Assembly: GCA_964468645.1 (NCBI GenBank)
Contig: CAYXUU010000016.1
Span: forward strand, 34,674 to 98,673
Source: JAIOZK01 sp964468645
GTDB taxonomy: Bacteria > Bacteroidota > Bacteroidia > Bacteroidales > JAIOZK01
Length of the DNA: 64,000 bases
Direction of reading: 5' to 3'
The translations under genes and the position numbers were made by a program. Of the stretch, positions 43,460 through 53,491 are shown in pieces. The notes beneath the pieces were generated by a model. The model was given only the letters and a program-made list of their open reading frames with translations, made no database searches and was not told the origin of the DNA. The stretch's first letter is position 1. Every line of letters starts with the position of its first letter.

Positions 43460-44581
43460 TTACTCTTTTTCAAGTTCGGCGAGAATATAATTTCCACCTT
43501 TGATTACTACAGTTTCTGTGAAATTCGCAGGTTTAAGTACTTCATAAAATCCATTTTCTTTTATTCCGGTTTCGATAAATAGTCTCCTGAATATGGTATC
43601 TGCATGAACTGTAAAAACGAATGTACGATCATCATCCTTAAAAACAGAACTCTCAGGTAATGCCTGCACCCTGTTTGAAGTAACTGAAATTTTGGCATCG
43701 ACATATATACCATGTCTCATACCCAGGCTACATTCGTTTGGTGATGCCTGTACTTTAAAAGTTTTGCTCACATCGTCAACAAAGTTTCCTACATATACAA
43801 TTTCAGCAAAATGAGCATTACCCTTACTTTCAGGCATGGAACATTCATAGGAAACATTCTGACCTACTTCAATTTTATGGATATCACGTTCAAATACCTG
43901 TAGTTCGATCAAGAAATCATTGTTGTTAATAATCTCCAGCATCACATCTTCTGGATTTGAAAATTCTCCTAATGTAACATCCAGATTATTTACATTACCG
44001 GTAATAGGAGCATATATGGTTATTAAACTTCTAATGTTATCAGGATTCAGGCCTGCTGCATCGATATTAATCAAATCCAATTCCAATTTTAATGATGCTA
44101 AAGTGGCTTGTAGCTCTTCATATTCAGCCTCTGTTTTTTCGAGTTGTTTTCCAACACCTGCATCGTTGTTACTAAGTATCCTTTGTCTTTCAATTTCTTT
44201 TTCAACATAATCGAATTGGCTTTTAGCCTGAAGATATTCTTTCTGAAGCCGGATATAATCCGGATGTTCCAGTACAATTAATCTATCCCCTTTATTTACG
44301 GGCTGACCCTCCTGTATAAAAATTTCCTTTATATGGCCATTCATAGGAACCGACACTTTTGCCCGGTTTTGAGGTTTCGCCATGATCTTGCCTTTACAAT
44401 CAATTCCTGATGAAAGAGAAAGAATTTGTGCTTTACCAATTTCAATACCAGAAAGTTCTATTTGCTGATCCGTAAAAAGAATGCTATTGTCAGGGGGATT
44501 TTCATCGAGCTCAATACTCTGGTTATTGCTGCACGAAAGCATAAACAACAAACTTACAATTGCAATTATTTTGTATCTCAT
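43460..44581 (-). CDS. CzcB-like RND periplasmic adaptor lipoprotein
   Basis: 373 residues. Lipoprotein signal with LLFMLSCSNNQ (lipidated C17). Adaptor layout: beta-barrel/lipoyl start (SGIDCKGKIMAKPQNRAKV), alpha-hairpin (about 105-165), lipoyl half with YAPITGNVNNLDVTLGEF, and beta-barrel end. It works with the heavy-metal pump encoded directly upstream (3-nt gap) to pass metal ions from the periplasm outward. No Met/His-rich metal-binding extension like that of CusB is seen, so a Zn/Co/Ni-type or mixed substrate is as likely as copper. Confidence 0.9.
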   Translation of the reverse strand: MRYKIIAIVSLLFMLSCSNNQSIELDENPPDNSILFTDQQIELSGIEIGKAQILSLSSGIDCKGKIMAKPQNRAKVSVPMNGHIKEIFIQEGQPVNKGDRLIVLEHPDYIRLQKEYLQAKSQFDYVEKEIERQRILSNNDAGVGKQLEKTEAEYEELQATLASLKLELDLINIDAAGLNPDNIRSLITIYAPITGNVNNLDVTLGEFSNPEDVMLEIINNNDFLIELQVFERDIHKIEVGQNVSYECSMPESKGNAHFAEIVYVGNFVDDVSKTFKVQASPNECSLGMRHGIYVDAKISVTSNRVQALPESSVFKDDDRTFVFTVHADTIFRRLFIETGIKENGFYEVLKPANFTETVVIKGGNYILAELEKE

Positions 44582-44584
44582 TAT

Positions 44585-47500
44585 TTATCTGGTTAGATAT
44601 TGAATTTTTAAAATTGTTTGGTTAATCCCGTAAATCTTTATCAAGTAATTCATCCTGGTTTCGGTTACCGATTCTAGTGTTTGCAAATATTCGTAGTTTC
44701 CGATCTCACCATTTCTATATAACAGATCAGCATTCTTGAGCAATATCTCAGCATTTGGCAAGGCAGTATTCTTATAATAGTTTAACTCTCCCATTAGCTG
44801 GTTATAGATATCGAATAATGATAATATGTCCTGCAGGGTATTGAATTGCAATTGTAGTTTATTATTCCCGGCAATTTCAATATCAATCCGGGAAGCCTTT
44901 ATGTTTTTGTGTTGTACATAAGCAAATAATGGAATTGACACCCCTGCTTCCCAACCTGAGAAACCTTGCATGCCATCTATTTTCTGATTAAAATAACCAG
45001 CATAGATTTCAGGAAATAGCTTCGCCTTTTCCAGTTTATATTTCTTCTCAGCAAGATCGATATTCATCTCTTCCAATTGCAGAATCTTACTTTGAGCTAC
45101 CTTTTGATCCAATTCATCAAATTTTGAAGTAAAAGGAATGATCTGCAATGCTGCATCATTGAATATACAAAAGGTATCACTATACATGATAAGTTGTAGT
45201 TGTTTCTGCACCCCCTTACTTTCAGTAATAATCTGCTGATTCAGTAAATTATATTTATAATAGTGATTCTCCATATTCAGCTTTGACAGATAATTGGCTT
45301 CCCCAGTTTCATATTGTATATCTGCAATTTTCATAATCTCCTGAAAATAGGAAAGCAGGGTATCCAGAAGATCTCTCTTCGCATATAACAGTTGCTGATA
45401 ATTATAATTTTCCTTTACCCTGTATTCAATTTGTTTTTCTATTAGTGCCCTAATATTCCGGGCATTTAACTCTTCGGATTGATATAGCTTATGCCTGGCA
45501 ACATTTTCAAAAGGATTACCGAAATTTTGCCGTATCGTTATGTTATAGTCTATGATATCGGAATTTAATTGCCCCTGCTGAAATTCGAACTCCGTTCTCC
45601 CAAAATCAAATGTACTTTGCATGAGCAATTTTCTTTTCTCTATTTCGAGACTGGCGTTTACAACTTCAAGATTATTCACAGTGGCAATCTTTACTGCCTG
45701 TTCTAAAGAGAGTTTAAGTGTATCAGAATTTCCCTGTGCCTTTAACAGTACCGGCGATATCACAAGTAACAATAACATAATGATATTGGTGGGGAGTTTG
45801 GATTTGATCCTGAATCCCTTTTCAAAATAATAATACACCAGCGGAAGGACTATCATGGTCAGGAAGGTGGAAGTAATAATCCCACCAATAACCACTGTGG
45901 CAAGTGGACGCTGGACTTCGGCACCTGCCGATGTGGATAATGCCATTGGTAGAAATCCCAGGGAAGCCACAGCAGAAGTTATTGTAACTGGTCGAAGTCG
46001 GTTTTTAGTTGCCTCACGTAATCGCTGATAAATATCATCAATCCCATTTTGTTTCAATTCATTCAGGTGATTGATCAATACAATACCGTCAAGAACTGCA
46101 ACTCCAAAAAGAGCAATAAATCCAACTCCTGCGGATATACTGAATGGTAAGCCGCGTAACCAGAGGGCAAATATCCCGCCTATAATGGAAAGAGGAATGG
46201 TGAGGGAAATCAGAAAAGCATATTTGAATTTTCCGAATGCAAAATAAAGCAGTATAAAGATCATCAGCAGTGCAATCGGAACCACGATCTTCAGCCTTGT
46301 CAAAGCTGTTTGCAGATTTTCGAATTTCCCACCATACGTGATGTAATATCCATAAGGTATTTCCATCCCTGTTTCCATTTTGTCCTGAATATCTTCAACC
46401 ACACTTTGCACATCACGATTACGAACATTGATCCCTATTGAAATCCTGCGCTGTGTATTATCACGTGATATCTGAGTAGGGCTATCAACAAATTCAATTT
46501 TTGCCACTTCCCTTAATGGAATTTGATTACCCTGTGGGGTTTTGACATACATATTGTTGAAGTCATCGAAATTGGTTCGGTGTTCTTCCTGCAAACGAAC
46601 TACAAGATCAAATTTACGTTCCCCCTCAAATATAACACCAACATTTTCCCCGGCAAGGGCAGTTCTTATCATGGTATTAATTTCTTCAATATTCAATCCA
46701 TAACGTGCGATCATCCTCCGGTCATAATCAATAACCAATTGCGGCAGACCTTCAATCTGTTCTACTTTAACATCAGCAGCTCCCCGAACGGAAGATATCA
46801 TCTTTGCTGCCTCGTTAGCTTTATCGAAAAGGATCTTAAGATCCTCACCATAAATTTTTACTACTACATCAGCTTTCGCTCCGGTTAAAAGTTCATTGAA
46901 CCGAAGCTGAATAGGTTGTGTAAATTCAAAACTCGCCCCGGTAATTACGCCAAGCTTTTCTTTCATTTTATCGACAAGGCCCTCCCGTGTTTCTGCACTG
47001 ATCCATTCACTACGGGGCTTCAAAATGATCATAATATCTGCATCTTCGATGGCCATAGGATCTGTAGGCACTTCAGCCGTTCCGATCTTAGAAACCACAC
47101 TCTTGACCTCCGGAAAATTTTTTAGTAAGACATTTTCAGCTTTTGTGCTTGTAGCGATGCTTTCTTTCAGTGAACTACCCGGCGGAATTGTCATTTGCAT
47201 TGCAAGATCACCCTCATCAAGATCAGGGAGAAACTCTGCTCCAAGATTATTGAAGACAATTATACTGGAGGCGAATAAAACTATGGCCATGGCTATGACC
47301 AATGACTTATAGCGTAATGCCAGGTTAAATACCGGCTTATAGGTATGATATAAAAAACCCATTATCCTTGCGGCAATACTACGTTTTTCAGATATCTTTT
47401 TCGTAAGAAGAAGTGATGACATCACGGGAACGTAGGTAAATGACAGGATCAATGCCCCGATAATTGCAAAACTCACGGTAAGGGCCATGGGTCGGAACAT

Positions 47501-48907
47501 TTTACCTTCAATACCCGATAGGGCAAGTATCGGAAAGTACACGATAAGTATGATAATAGCACCAAATGCCGCCGAGTTTTTGATCTTTTTGGTAGCGTTT
47601 AATACAAGACTATCGAGTTCACCGTAGGAGAGTTTTTGCTTTTGTCGTTCAATCTGAAAAATGAAACTTTCAACGATAATAACCGTGGCATCGATAATCA
47701 ATCCGAAGTCGATGGCACCCAGCGACATCACAGTTGCTGTAATGCCAAAAGCTTTCATCAACCCGAATGCCACAAGCATTGATAAGGGGATAACCGATGC
47801 AACGATCAAACTTGCCCTGAAATTCCCAAGCAGAAGAATGAGTAAAAGTATAACGATCAATCCTCCTTCAACCAAATTGGTACTCACGGTGTTGATTACC
47901 TTTTTCACAAGAACCGAACGGTCGAGGTATGGTTTGATCACAATACCCTGTGGGAGGTTTTTGTTGATCTGTTCTATGCGTAATTTTACCTCATTGATCA
48001 CCTGTGATGCATTTCCCCCTTTAACCATCAATGTGATACCTCCTACTGCCTCACCCTTTCCATCCTTTGTCATCGCACCGAAACGAGGAGGACTTCCAAT
48101 ACGTACATCAGCAATATCAGCAACATAAATAGGAATGTTGTTCCTGGTAGTAACAACTATCCTTTCAATATCCTCAAATCCCGAGATCAGTCCGTTCGTT
48201 CTTATATAATAAGCATACGGCCCTTTCTGTACATAACTTCCCCCGGTATTCTGGTTATTCTTTTTCAGCGCCTCATTTACATCAAGTAGTGTCAGGTTAT
48301 AATTACTCAGTACCTGAGGATTTACGGCAACTTCATATTGTTTAATGTATCCTCCAAAGCTGCTTATCTCAACAATACCCGGAATGCCATTCAGCTGACG
48401 TTTTACAATCCAGTCATGAATGGTTCGCAATTCTTCAGTATTATAAAGATTTTCATATCCGGGTTTTAGTTCAAGCGTATATTGATATATTTCGCCAAGG
48501 CCGGTTGTGATGGGCATCAGGGATGGCTCACCAAAACCTTCAGGAATCTCCTGACGGGCAACCTGTAGTTGTTGCCCAACCAGCTGCCGGGCATCAAGTA
48601 CAGGGACGTGATCCTCAAATACAACAGTAACTACAGAGAGACCATACCTTGAAATAGACCGTATCTCTTCAACGTTTTGCACATTGGCCATCTCCATCTC
48701 AATTGGATAAGTAATGAACTGCTCGACCTCCTGTGCCGCAAGGGAAGGTGTAACAGTGACTATTTGCACCTGATTATTTGTTATATCCGGTACCGCATCT
48801 ATCGAAAGATTTAGCATGGAATAAACACCCCAACCTATTAATCCAAGTGTGAAAATAATAACCAGAAACTTATTCTTTATGGAAAGAGAAATTAATTTAT
48901 CAATCAT
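44585..48907 (-). CDS. CzcA-family heavy-metal RND pump fused to a TolC-like domain
   Basis: 1440 residues. The first ~1030 form the HME-RND pump: 12 transmembrane helices, and TM4 with D400, D406 and E413 (AIDFGLIIDATVIIVES), the DFG-x3-D-x6-E pattern of Zn/Co/Ni-type HME pumps rather than the Cu/Ag type. DEGDLAMQM and IALFGVAVLDGIVL are further family motifs. A hydrophobic segment (IIMLLLLVISPVLL) then joins, ending in KAQG, exactly like a TolC signal peptide, and the rest (about 1040-1440) is a TolC-like OEP (LSLEQAVKIATVNNLEVV, coiled coils). The signal peptide of a former separate tolC seems to have become a membrane link. Such fusions are, to my recollection, known in Bacteroidota. Operon with the adaptor gene 3 nt downstream. 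Confidence 0.93.
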   Translation of the reverse strand: MIDKLISLSIKNKFLVIIFTLGLIGWGVYSMLNLSIDAVPDITNNQVQIVTVTPSLAAQEVEQFITYPIEMEMANVQNVEEIRSISRYGLSVVTVVFEDHVPVLDARQLVGQQLQVARQEIPEGFGEPSLMPITTGLGEIYQYTLELKPGYENLYNTEELRTIHDWIVKRQLNGIPGIVEISSFGGYIKQYEVAVNPQVLSNYNLTLLDVNEALKKNNQNTGGSYVQKGPYAYYIRTNGLISGFEDIERIVVTTRNNIPIYVADIADVRIGSPPRFGAMTKDGKGEAVGGITLMVKGGNASQVINEVKLRIEQINKNLPQGIVIKPYLDRSVLVKKVINTVSTNLVEGGLIVILLLILLLGNFRASLIVASVIPLSMLVAFGLMKAFGITATVMSLGAIDFGLIIDATVIIVESFIFQIERQKQKLSYGELDSLVLNATKKIKNSAAFGAIIILIVYFPILALSGIEGKMFRPMALTVSFAIIGALILSFTYVPVMSSLLLTKKISEKRSIAARIMGFLYHTYKPVFNLALRYKSLVIAMAIVLFASSIIVFNNLGAEFLPDLDEGDLAMQMTIPPGSSLKESIATSTKAENVLLKNFPEVKSVVSKIGTAEVPTDPMAIEDADIMIILKPRSEWISAETREGLVDKMKEKLGVITGASFEFTQPIQLRFNELLTGAKADVVVKIYGEDLKILFDKANEAAKMISSVRGAADVKVEQIEGLPQLVIDYDRRMIARYGLNIEEINTMIRTALAGENVGVIFEGERKFDLVVRLQEEHRTNFDDFNNMYVKTPQGNQIPLREVAKIEFVDSPTQISRDNTQRRISIGINVRNRDVQSVVEDIQDKMETGMEIPYGYYITYGGKFENLQTALTRLKIVVPIALLMIFILLYFAFGKFKYAFLISLTIPLSIIGGIFALWLRGLPFSISAGVGFIALFGVAVLDGIVLINHLNELKQNGIDDIYQRLREATKNRLRPVTITSAVASLGFLPMALSTSAGAEVQRPLATVVIGGIITSTFLTMIVLPLVYYYFEKGFRIKSKLPTNIIMLLLLVISPVLLKAQGNSDTLKLSLEQAVKIATVNNLEVVNASLEIEKRKLLMQSTFDFGRTEFEFQQGQLNSDIIDYNITIRQNFGNPFENVARHKLYQSEELNARNIRALIEKQIEYRVKENYNYQQLLYAKRDLLDTLLSYFQEIMKIADIQYETGEANYLSKLNMENHYYKYNLLNQQIITESKGVQKQLQLIMYSDTFCIFNDAALQIIPFTSKFDELDQKVAQSKILQLEEMNIDLAEKKYKLEKAKLFPEIYAGYFNQKIDGMQGFSGWEAGVSIPLFAYVQHKNIKASRIDIEIAGNNKLQLQFNTLQDILSLFDIYNQLMGELNYYKNTALPNAEILLKNADLLYRNGEIGNYEYLQTLESVTETRMNYLIKIYGINQTILKIQYLTR

Positions 48908-48987
48908 ATTAAGGTATGGCGATTATATGTTGGTGATTAATCAAGGTAAAGGTAACATTTTTTTAGTTTTTTTAAGAACACAGGATG

Positions 48988-49170
48988 GAAGTTTGAAGTT
49001 ATCAATTTGAAGTCTGAAGTTAATTTATTTTCCGGGATAAGATCATGTTAACACAACCATGTCCTCCTATTGTCGGACTCTGGCAGGTTAACTTCAAACT
49101 GGTAACTTCGAACTGGTAACTTCAAACTGGTAACTTCAAACTGGTAACTTCAAACTGGTAACTCCAAACC
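48988..49170. repeat. 14-bp tandem repeat with inverted counterpart
   Basis: Six units of GGTAACTTCAAACT (first and last degenerate) fill 49087-49170. On the left, GAAGTTTGAAGTT and TTTGAAGTCTGAAGTTAA (48988-49023) carry the inverse complement AGTTTGAAGTTA, so the block can fold as a large hairpin. The 63 nt between look unremarkable. Confidence 0.8.
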
Positions 49171-49228
49171 TCTCAGTACCTATTCCACAAAGTTGTATTT
49201 TAGCAGATTAATAGATAACCTAAAAACC

Positions 49229-52200
49229 ATGACCATGAGATTCAAATTTATTATTATTCTTCTCCATCTCAGCATATTCGCAATTTGCCAGAACGATACG
49301 ATTTATGACTGGGAAAATCCACAGGTGATTGGTATCAACAAGTTGGCTCCTCGTGCGACCATGATACCTTTTTCAACCATTGAGGGGGCGCTGAACAATG
49401 ATTTTAATGATTCTCCATGGTTCAAATCCCTTATTGGTAACTGGAAATTCAACTGGGCAAGAACGCCAGAGGACCGTCCAATCGACTTTTATAAAACCGG
49501 CTTCGATGCAAGTTCATGGGATGAAATCCCGGTACCATCAAACTGGGAATTGCAGGGCTATGGTATTCCTATTTATGTTAACCAACCTTATGAATTCACC
49601 TATGATCCCCAACCTCCTGATATTCCGGATGGATATAATCCCGTTGGCTCATACAGGACAAATTTTATCCTATCTGATGATTGGGATGGTAGAAAGATCA
49701 TTCTCCATTTTGGAGCAATAAAGTCAGCCATGTATGTTTGGATTAATGGTCGAAAAGTTGGTTACAGCCAGGGCAGCAAACTACCTGCAGAATTTGATGT
49801 AACCCCATTTGTGAAAAACGGGATTAACCTACTTGCTGTTGAAGTTTACCGCTGGTCGGATGGTTCTTTTCTTGAATGCCAGGACTTCTGGCGTATCAGT
49901 GGTATCGAAAGGGATGTATATCTCTACGCAATTCCTGAAGTAAACATCAGGGATTTTAATGTAAGTGGTGATCTTGACGAGAATTACATCAATGGTAAAT
50001 TGAAAATTACAGCAGAAATTGAAAATAGTCAAACTACCAATAAAGACCAAACCTACTTACTCGAAGCACTGTTATATAAGCAGGATGAAGTAATTGCAAA
50101 ATACACACAGGAATTTGAGATTAGGCCTGGGATTAAAAATACCATCCATTTTAAAATTCCTGTTCTGGATCCTCAGAAATGGACTGCCGAAACTCCAAAT
50201 CTATATTCTGTTGTCCTTGTCCTGCGCGATGAACTGGATAAGATTATTGAAACGGTTGGTTGCAAAACCGGTTTCAGAAATGTTGAAATAAAGAATGGGC
50301 AATTGCTGGTCAACGGCCAGGCTGTCTATTTCAAGGGTGTGAACCGCCATGAACATGATGAGTTCACCGGGCATGTCATTTCCAAAGAATCGATGCTGAA
50401 AGATATCGAGGTCATGAAGTTGAATAACATCAATGCTGTCCGTACCTGTCATTACCCTGATGATCCTTACTGGTATGATCTGTGTGATCAATACGGCATA
50501 TACCTTATCGATGAAGCAAACATTGAGTCTCATGGGATGGGGTATCGGCCAGAACGTACACTTGGTAATAATCCTGCATGGGAAAAAGCACATCTCGACA
50601 GGATTCAGAGAATGTACCACCGGGATAAGAACCATCCTTCCATAATTATGTGGTCGATGGGTAATGAGGCCGGTGATGGGGTAAATTTTGTAAAGTGTTC
50701 GGCATGGCTTCACGAAACTGATTCCTCACGCCCGGTTCATTACGAAAGGGCTTTGATGCATGATCATGTTGATGTTTACAGCCCCATGTATGCAGGCATC
50801 AATCATCTGGAATGGTATGCTGAGAATTATAATGACCGTCCGCTGATACTCTGTGAATATGCCCATGCAATGGGCAACAGTACCGGTAATCTTCAGGATT
50901 ACTGGGATATGATAGAGAAATATGATGTTTTACAGGGAGGATTCATCTGGGACTGGGTTGACCAGGGGCTTGCTAAATATGATGAAAATGGCACAAAATA
51001 CTGGGCTTATGGCGGTGACTACGGCCCGGAAGATATTCCGAGTGATGGCAATTTCTGCATCAATGGGCTGGTTAATCCTGACAGGACAGGCCACCCTGGT
51101 CTTGAAGAGGTTAAAAAGGTATACCAGAACATTGACATCAAGAGCGTTGAAAATAAAGAATACACTTTCAGGGTAAATAACAAATTCTTCTTTACCAACC
51201 TGCTGGGTATGGAACTGGGTTGGAATCTTGTTGAAAATGGAATTAAAATAAGTGGAGGGCAGGTGGCTCTTCCTTCTGTTAATCCGCAAACATGGAAAGA
51301 CATTCATGTTCCTGTTGGCAATACTGTATTCAAACCGGGCAAGGAATATTTTATCAATTTTTGCCTGTATGCCAATGGCAAAGATCCTCTTGTGCCAAAA
51401 GGAACTATTGTTGCCAGTGAACAGATCCCGTTACATTATAAAACTTTTGGTAAATTTATTGACAGTGAGAAAAAACCTAAGCTCAAGGTAAAAGAAAAGA
51501 GGGATGATATCTCTTTTACAGGGGATGGATTTACAATCACAGTATCTAAAACAATCGGATTGATAAGCTCATACATGATAGGAGGAACAGAACTTCTTTC
51601 TTCTCCCCTGCAACCCAATTTCTGGCGTGCACCTACCGATAATGATTTCGGAAACCGTATGGAACAACGCTGTAGTATCTGGCGTAATGCCACAAAGAAT
51701 AAAAAACTACAAAGTATATCCATAGAGGGCAATACCGAAGAAACCCTGATTACGGTCAGTGCATATTTTTATCTCCCGGATATCCGCTCAGAGTATGTTA
51801 TGAAGTATACCATTGACGGAAAAGGTGAAATTGCAGTTGATGTGCATTTCTTTCCATGCATTAAAGGACTACCAGAAATACCCCGCTTCGGGATCAGTTT
51901 AACCATGCCGGAAGGATTTGATCACGTAACCTACTACGGAAAGGGGCCACATGAAAACTACTGCGACAGAAACACATCGGCTTTTGTTGGCCTTTATGAA
52001 ACCGGCGTAAATGATATGTATTATCCATATATCAGGCCCCAGGAAAACGGATACCGGACAGATACCCGTTGGCTTGAAGTTACCAATGAAGTTGGCGAAG
52101 GATTGAAGTTTAAAGCTGATTCCCTCTTTGGATTCTCAGCATTGAACTTTTGCACAGAAGATCTTGACCAGATCACCAAAAAGAACTACAAACATACTGT

Positions 52201-52363
52201 GGATATGATACCACGGCCTGAAACGTATGTGAACATAGATTATAAGCAACAGGGTGTAGGTGGCGATAATTCCTGGGGTGCAAGGCCTCATGAGCAATAC
52301 CTTTTGCCGGCAAAAGAGTATAAATTTAGTTTCAAGTTGAAAGGCATTCAAAATCACAAATGA
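49229..52363 (+). CDS. Secreted GH2 beta-galactosidase (LacZ type), second copy
   Basis: 1044 residues from the ATG at 49229 (another ATG two codons later also works); the frame opens further at a TTG (49193) that lies right against the tandem repeat and is not needed. Signal peptide FKFIIILLHLSIFAICQ. Domain order as in LacZ: sugar-binding, Ig-like, TIM barrel, Bgal_small_N. Catalytic E480 (MWSMGNEAGDG) and E543 (LILCEYAHAMGNS). It resembles the GH2 at 17319 in motifs and domain order but is not adjacent to sugar-processing genes; its neighbours are a metal efflux operon and an EamA transporter. It would hydrolyse terminal beta-galactosides in the periplasm. Confidence 0.92.
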   Translation: MTMRFKFIIILLHLSIFAICQNDTIYDWENPQVIGINKLAPRATMIPFSTIEGALNNDFNDSPWFKSLIGNWKFNWARTPEDRPIDFYKTGFDASSWDEIPVPSNWELQGYGIPIYVNQPYEFTYDPQPPDIPDGYNPVGSYRTNFILSDDWDGRKIILHFGAIKSAMYVWINGRKVGYSQGSKLPAEFDVTPFVKNGINLLAVEVYRWSDGSFLECQDFWRISGIERDVYLYAIPEVNIRDFNVSGDLDENYINGKLKITAEIENSQTTNKDQTYLLEALLYKQDEVIAKYTQEFEIRPGIKNTIHFKIPVLDPQKWTAETPNLYSVVLVLRDELDKIIETVGCKTGFRNVEIKNGQLLVNGQAVYFKGVNRHEHDEFTGHVISKESMLKDIEVMKLNNINAVRTCHYPDDPYWYDLCDQYGIYLIDEANIESHGMGYRPERTLGNNPAWEKAHLDRIQRMYHRDKNHPSIIMWSMGNEAGDGVNFVKCSAWLHETDSSRPVHYERALMHDHVDVYSPMYAGINHLEWYAENYNDRPLILCEYAHAMGNSTGNLQDYWDMIEKYDVLQGGFIWDWVDQGLAKYDENGTKYWAYGGDYGPEDIPSDGNFCINGLVNPDRTGHPGLEEVKKVYQNIDIKSVENKEYTFRVNNKFFFTNLLGMELGWNLVENGIKISGGQVALPSVNPQTWKDIHVPVGNTVFKPGKEYFINFCLYANGKDPLVPKGTIVASEQIPLHYKTFGKFIDSEKKPKLKVKEKRDDISFTGDGFTITVSKTIGLISSYMIGGTELLSSPLQPNFWRAPTDNDFGNRMEQRCSIWRNATKNKKLQSISIEGNTEETLITVSAYFYLPDIRSEYVMKYTIDGKGEIAVDVHFFPCIKGLPEIPRFGISLTMPEGFDHVTYYGKGPHENYCDRNTSAFVGLYETGVNDMYYPYIRPQENGYRTDTRWLEVTNEVGEGLKFKADSLFGFSALNFCTEDLDQITKKNYKHTVDMIPRPETYVNIDYKQQGVGGDNSWGARPHEQYLLPAKEYKFSFKLKGIQNHK

Positions 52364-52506
52364 CAAATTCCAAATCCCAAATAATATCCAAATTCAAATA
52401 TACAATGACCATAACAGTTGGCTGGTTGGGTTTGGAATTTTGGTCACTGGATATTGTTATTTATTTGGGATTTGGATTTTGCTATTTGGAATTTATTTTA
52501 TTTGCC
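52363..52506. repeat. Interrupted long inverted repeat made of CAAATCCCAAAT-like words
   Basis: AATTCCAAATCCCAAATAA on the left (from 52371) and TTATTTGGGATTTGGATTTT plus ATTTGGAATTT on the right (to 52504) are complementary. The words repeat in AT-rich sentences and include the open frame preceding the EamA start. It holds no gene. Confidence 0.7.
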
Positions 52507-52514
52507 CTGGCGCT

Positions 52515-53405
52515 ATGATCCGTAAAGAAATAATAAAATCTGATTTAATTCTTCTGGTCACTGCCCTTATCTGGGGACTGGCGTTTGTGGCACAACGAAT
52601 GGGGATGGAGCATATTGGCCCTTTTACATTCAATGCCATCCGCTTTGCAATGGGTGCAATCGTATTGCTACCATTCCTTTTTTTGATGAAAGGAGAAAAG
52701 AAAGAGCGTAAACAGCCTGCTCCCGGAGACAGGGACCTATTGATGCGTGGCGGGCTTATTGCCGGGATTGTACTCTTTATGGGTTCTTCTTTCCAGCAGT
52801 ATGGCATTGTATACACAACAGCTGGTAATGCCGGTTTCATCACAAGTCTGTATGTAATTTTCACCCCCATCCTGGGTTTGTTTGTCGGACAAAGACCCGG
52901 TATTAAAGTATGGATAGGTGCTTTTATTGCAACGATAGGACTATACCTTCTTAGTGTAACAGGAAGTTTCAATATTTCCACTGGTGATCTTCTTGTATTG
53001 ATCAGTGCTTTCTTTTATGCAATACATGTGCTGGTGATCGGATGGCTGTCTCCGAAATTCAACAGCATTAAGATTGCTTTGCTGCAGTTTTTTGCAGTTG
53101 CTGTCATGAGTTTTGTTGCCTCCTACATATCAGAGATAATGATCTGGGAACAGATCAGGAAGGCAGCCATTCCAATACTTTATGCAGGTATCTTTTCAAC
53201 AGGATTGGCTTTTACCCTACAAATAATAGGGCAGAGAAAAACCATACCCTCCCATGCAGCTATACTGTTAAGTTTTGAGGCAGTATTTGCAGTGCTGGGG
53301 GGCTGGGTCATCCTGAATGAATCATCAACACTCAGACAGATCATTGGATGTGTACTGATGTTTGTGGGAATAATCATTGCACAATACAGGATTAAAGGTA
53401 GATAA
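52515..53405 (+). CDS. EamA-family (DMT) membrane transporter
   Basis: 296 residues from the ATG at 52515; an ATG at 52440 would add 25 residues lying wholly in the intergenic inverted repeat and is rejected. Ten transmembrane segments in two EamA halves: LILLVTALIWGLAFVAQRMG at the start, GNAGFITSLYVIFTPILGLFVGQ at the end of the first half, and AAILLSFEAVFAVLGGWVIL near the C-terminus. It belongs to the drug/metabolite transporter superfamily, exporters of amino acids or metabolites; the substrate is not predictable. Single gene, + strand, after the second GH2. Confidence 0.9.
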   Translation: MIRKEIIKSDLILLVTALIWGLAFVAQRMGMEHIGPFTFNAIRFAMGAIVLLPFLFLMKGEKKERKQPAPGDRDLLMRGGLIAGIVLFMGSSFQQYGIVYTTAGNAGFITSLYVIFTPILGLFVGQRPGIKVWIGAFIATIGLYLLSVTGSFNISTGDLLVLISAFFYAIHVLVIGWLSPKFNSIKIALLQFFAVAVMSFVASYISEIMIWEQIRKAAIPILYAGIFSTGLAFTLQIIGQRKTIPSHAAILLSFEAVFAVLGGWVILNESSTLRQIIGCVLMFVGIIIAQYRIKGR

Positions 53406-53491
53406 TTCATAAACTCCAAATCACAAATCCCAGGTTAATTGAACCAAAACTTTCCATATATTCGTACTACCAAAACCAAAATTGATTTATC

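Noticed and set aside
44585..48907. Copper/silver (CusA) specificity for the metal pump
   Set aside because: TM4 has the DFG-x3-D-x6-E pattern of the Zn/Co/Ni class, and the adaptor lacks a Met-rich extension; copper cannot be favoured.
49087..49170. Possible CRISPR array
   Set aside because: The 14-bp units are directly adjacent without spacers, and no cas genes are near.
52440..52514. Longer N-terminus for the EamA transporter
   Set aside because: It lies within the intergenic inverted repeat; the start at 52515 gives the usual EamA N-terminus.
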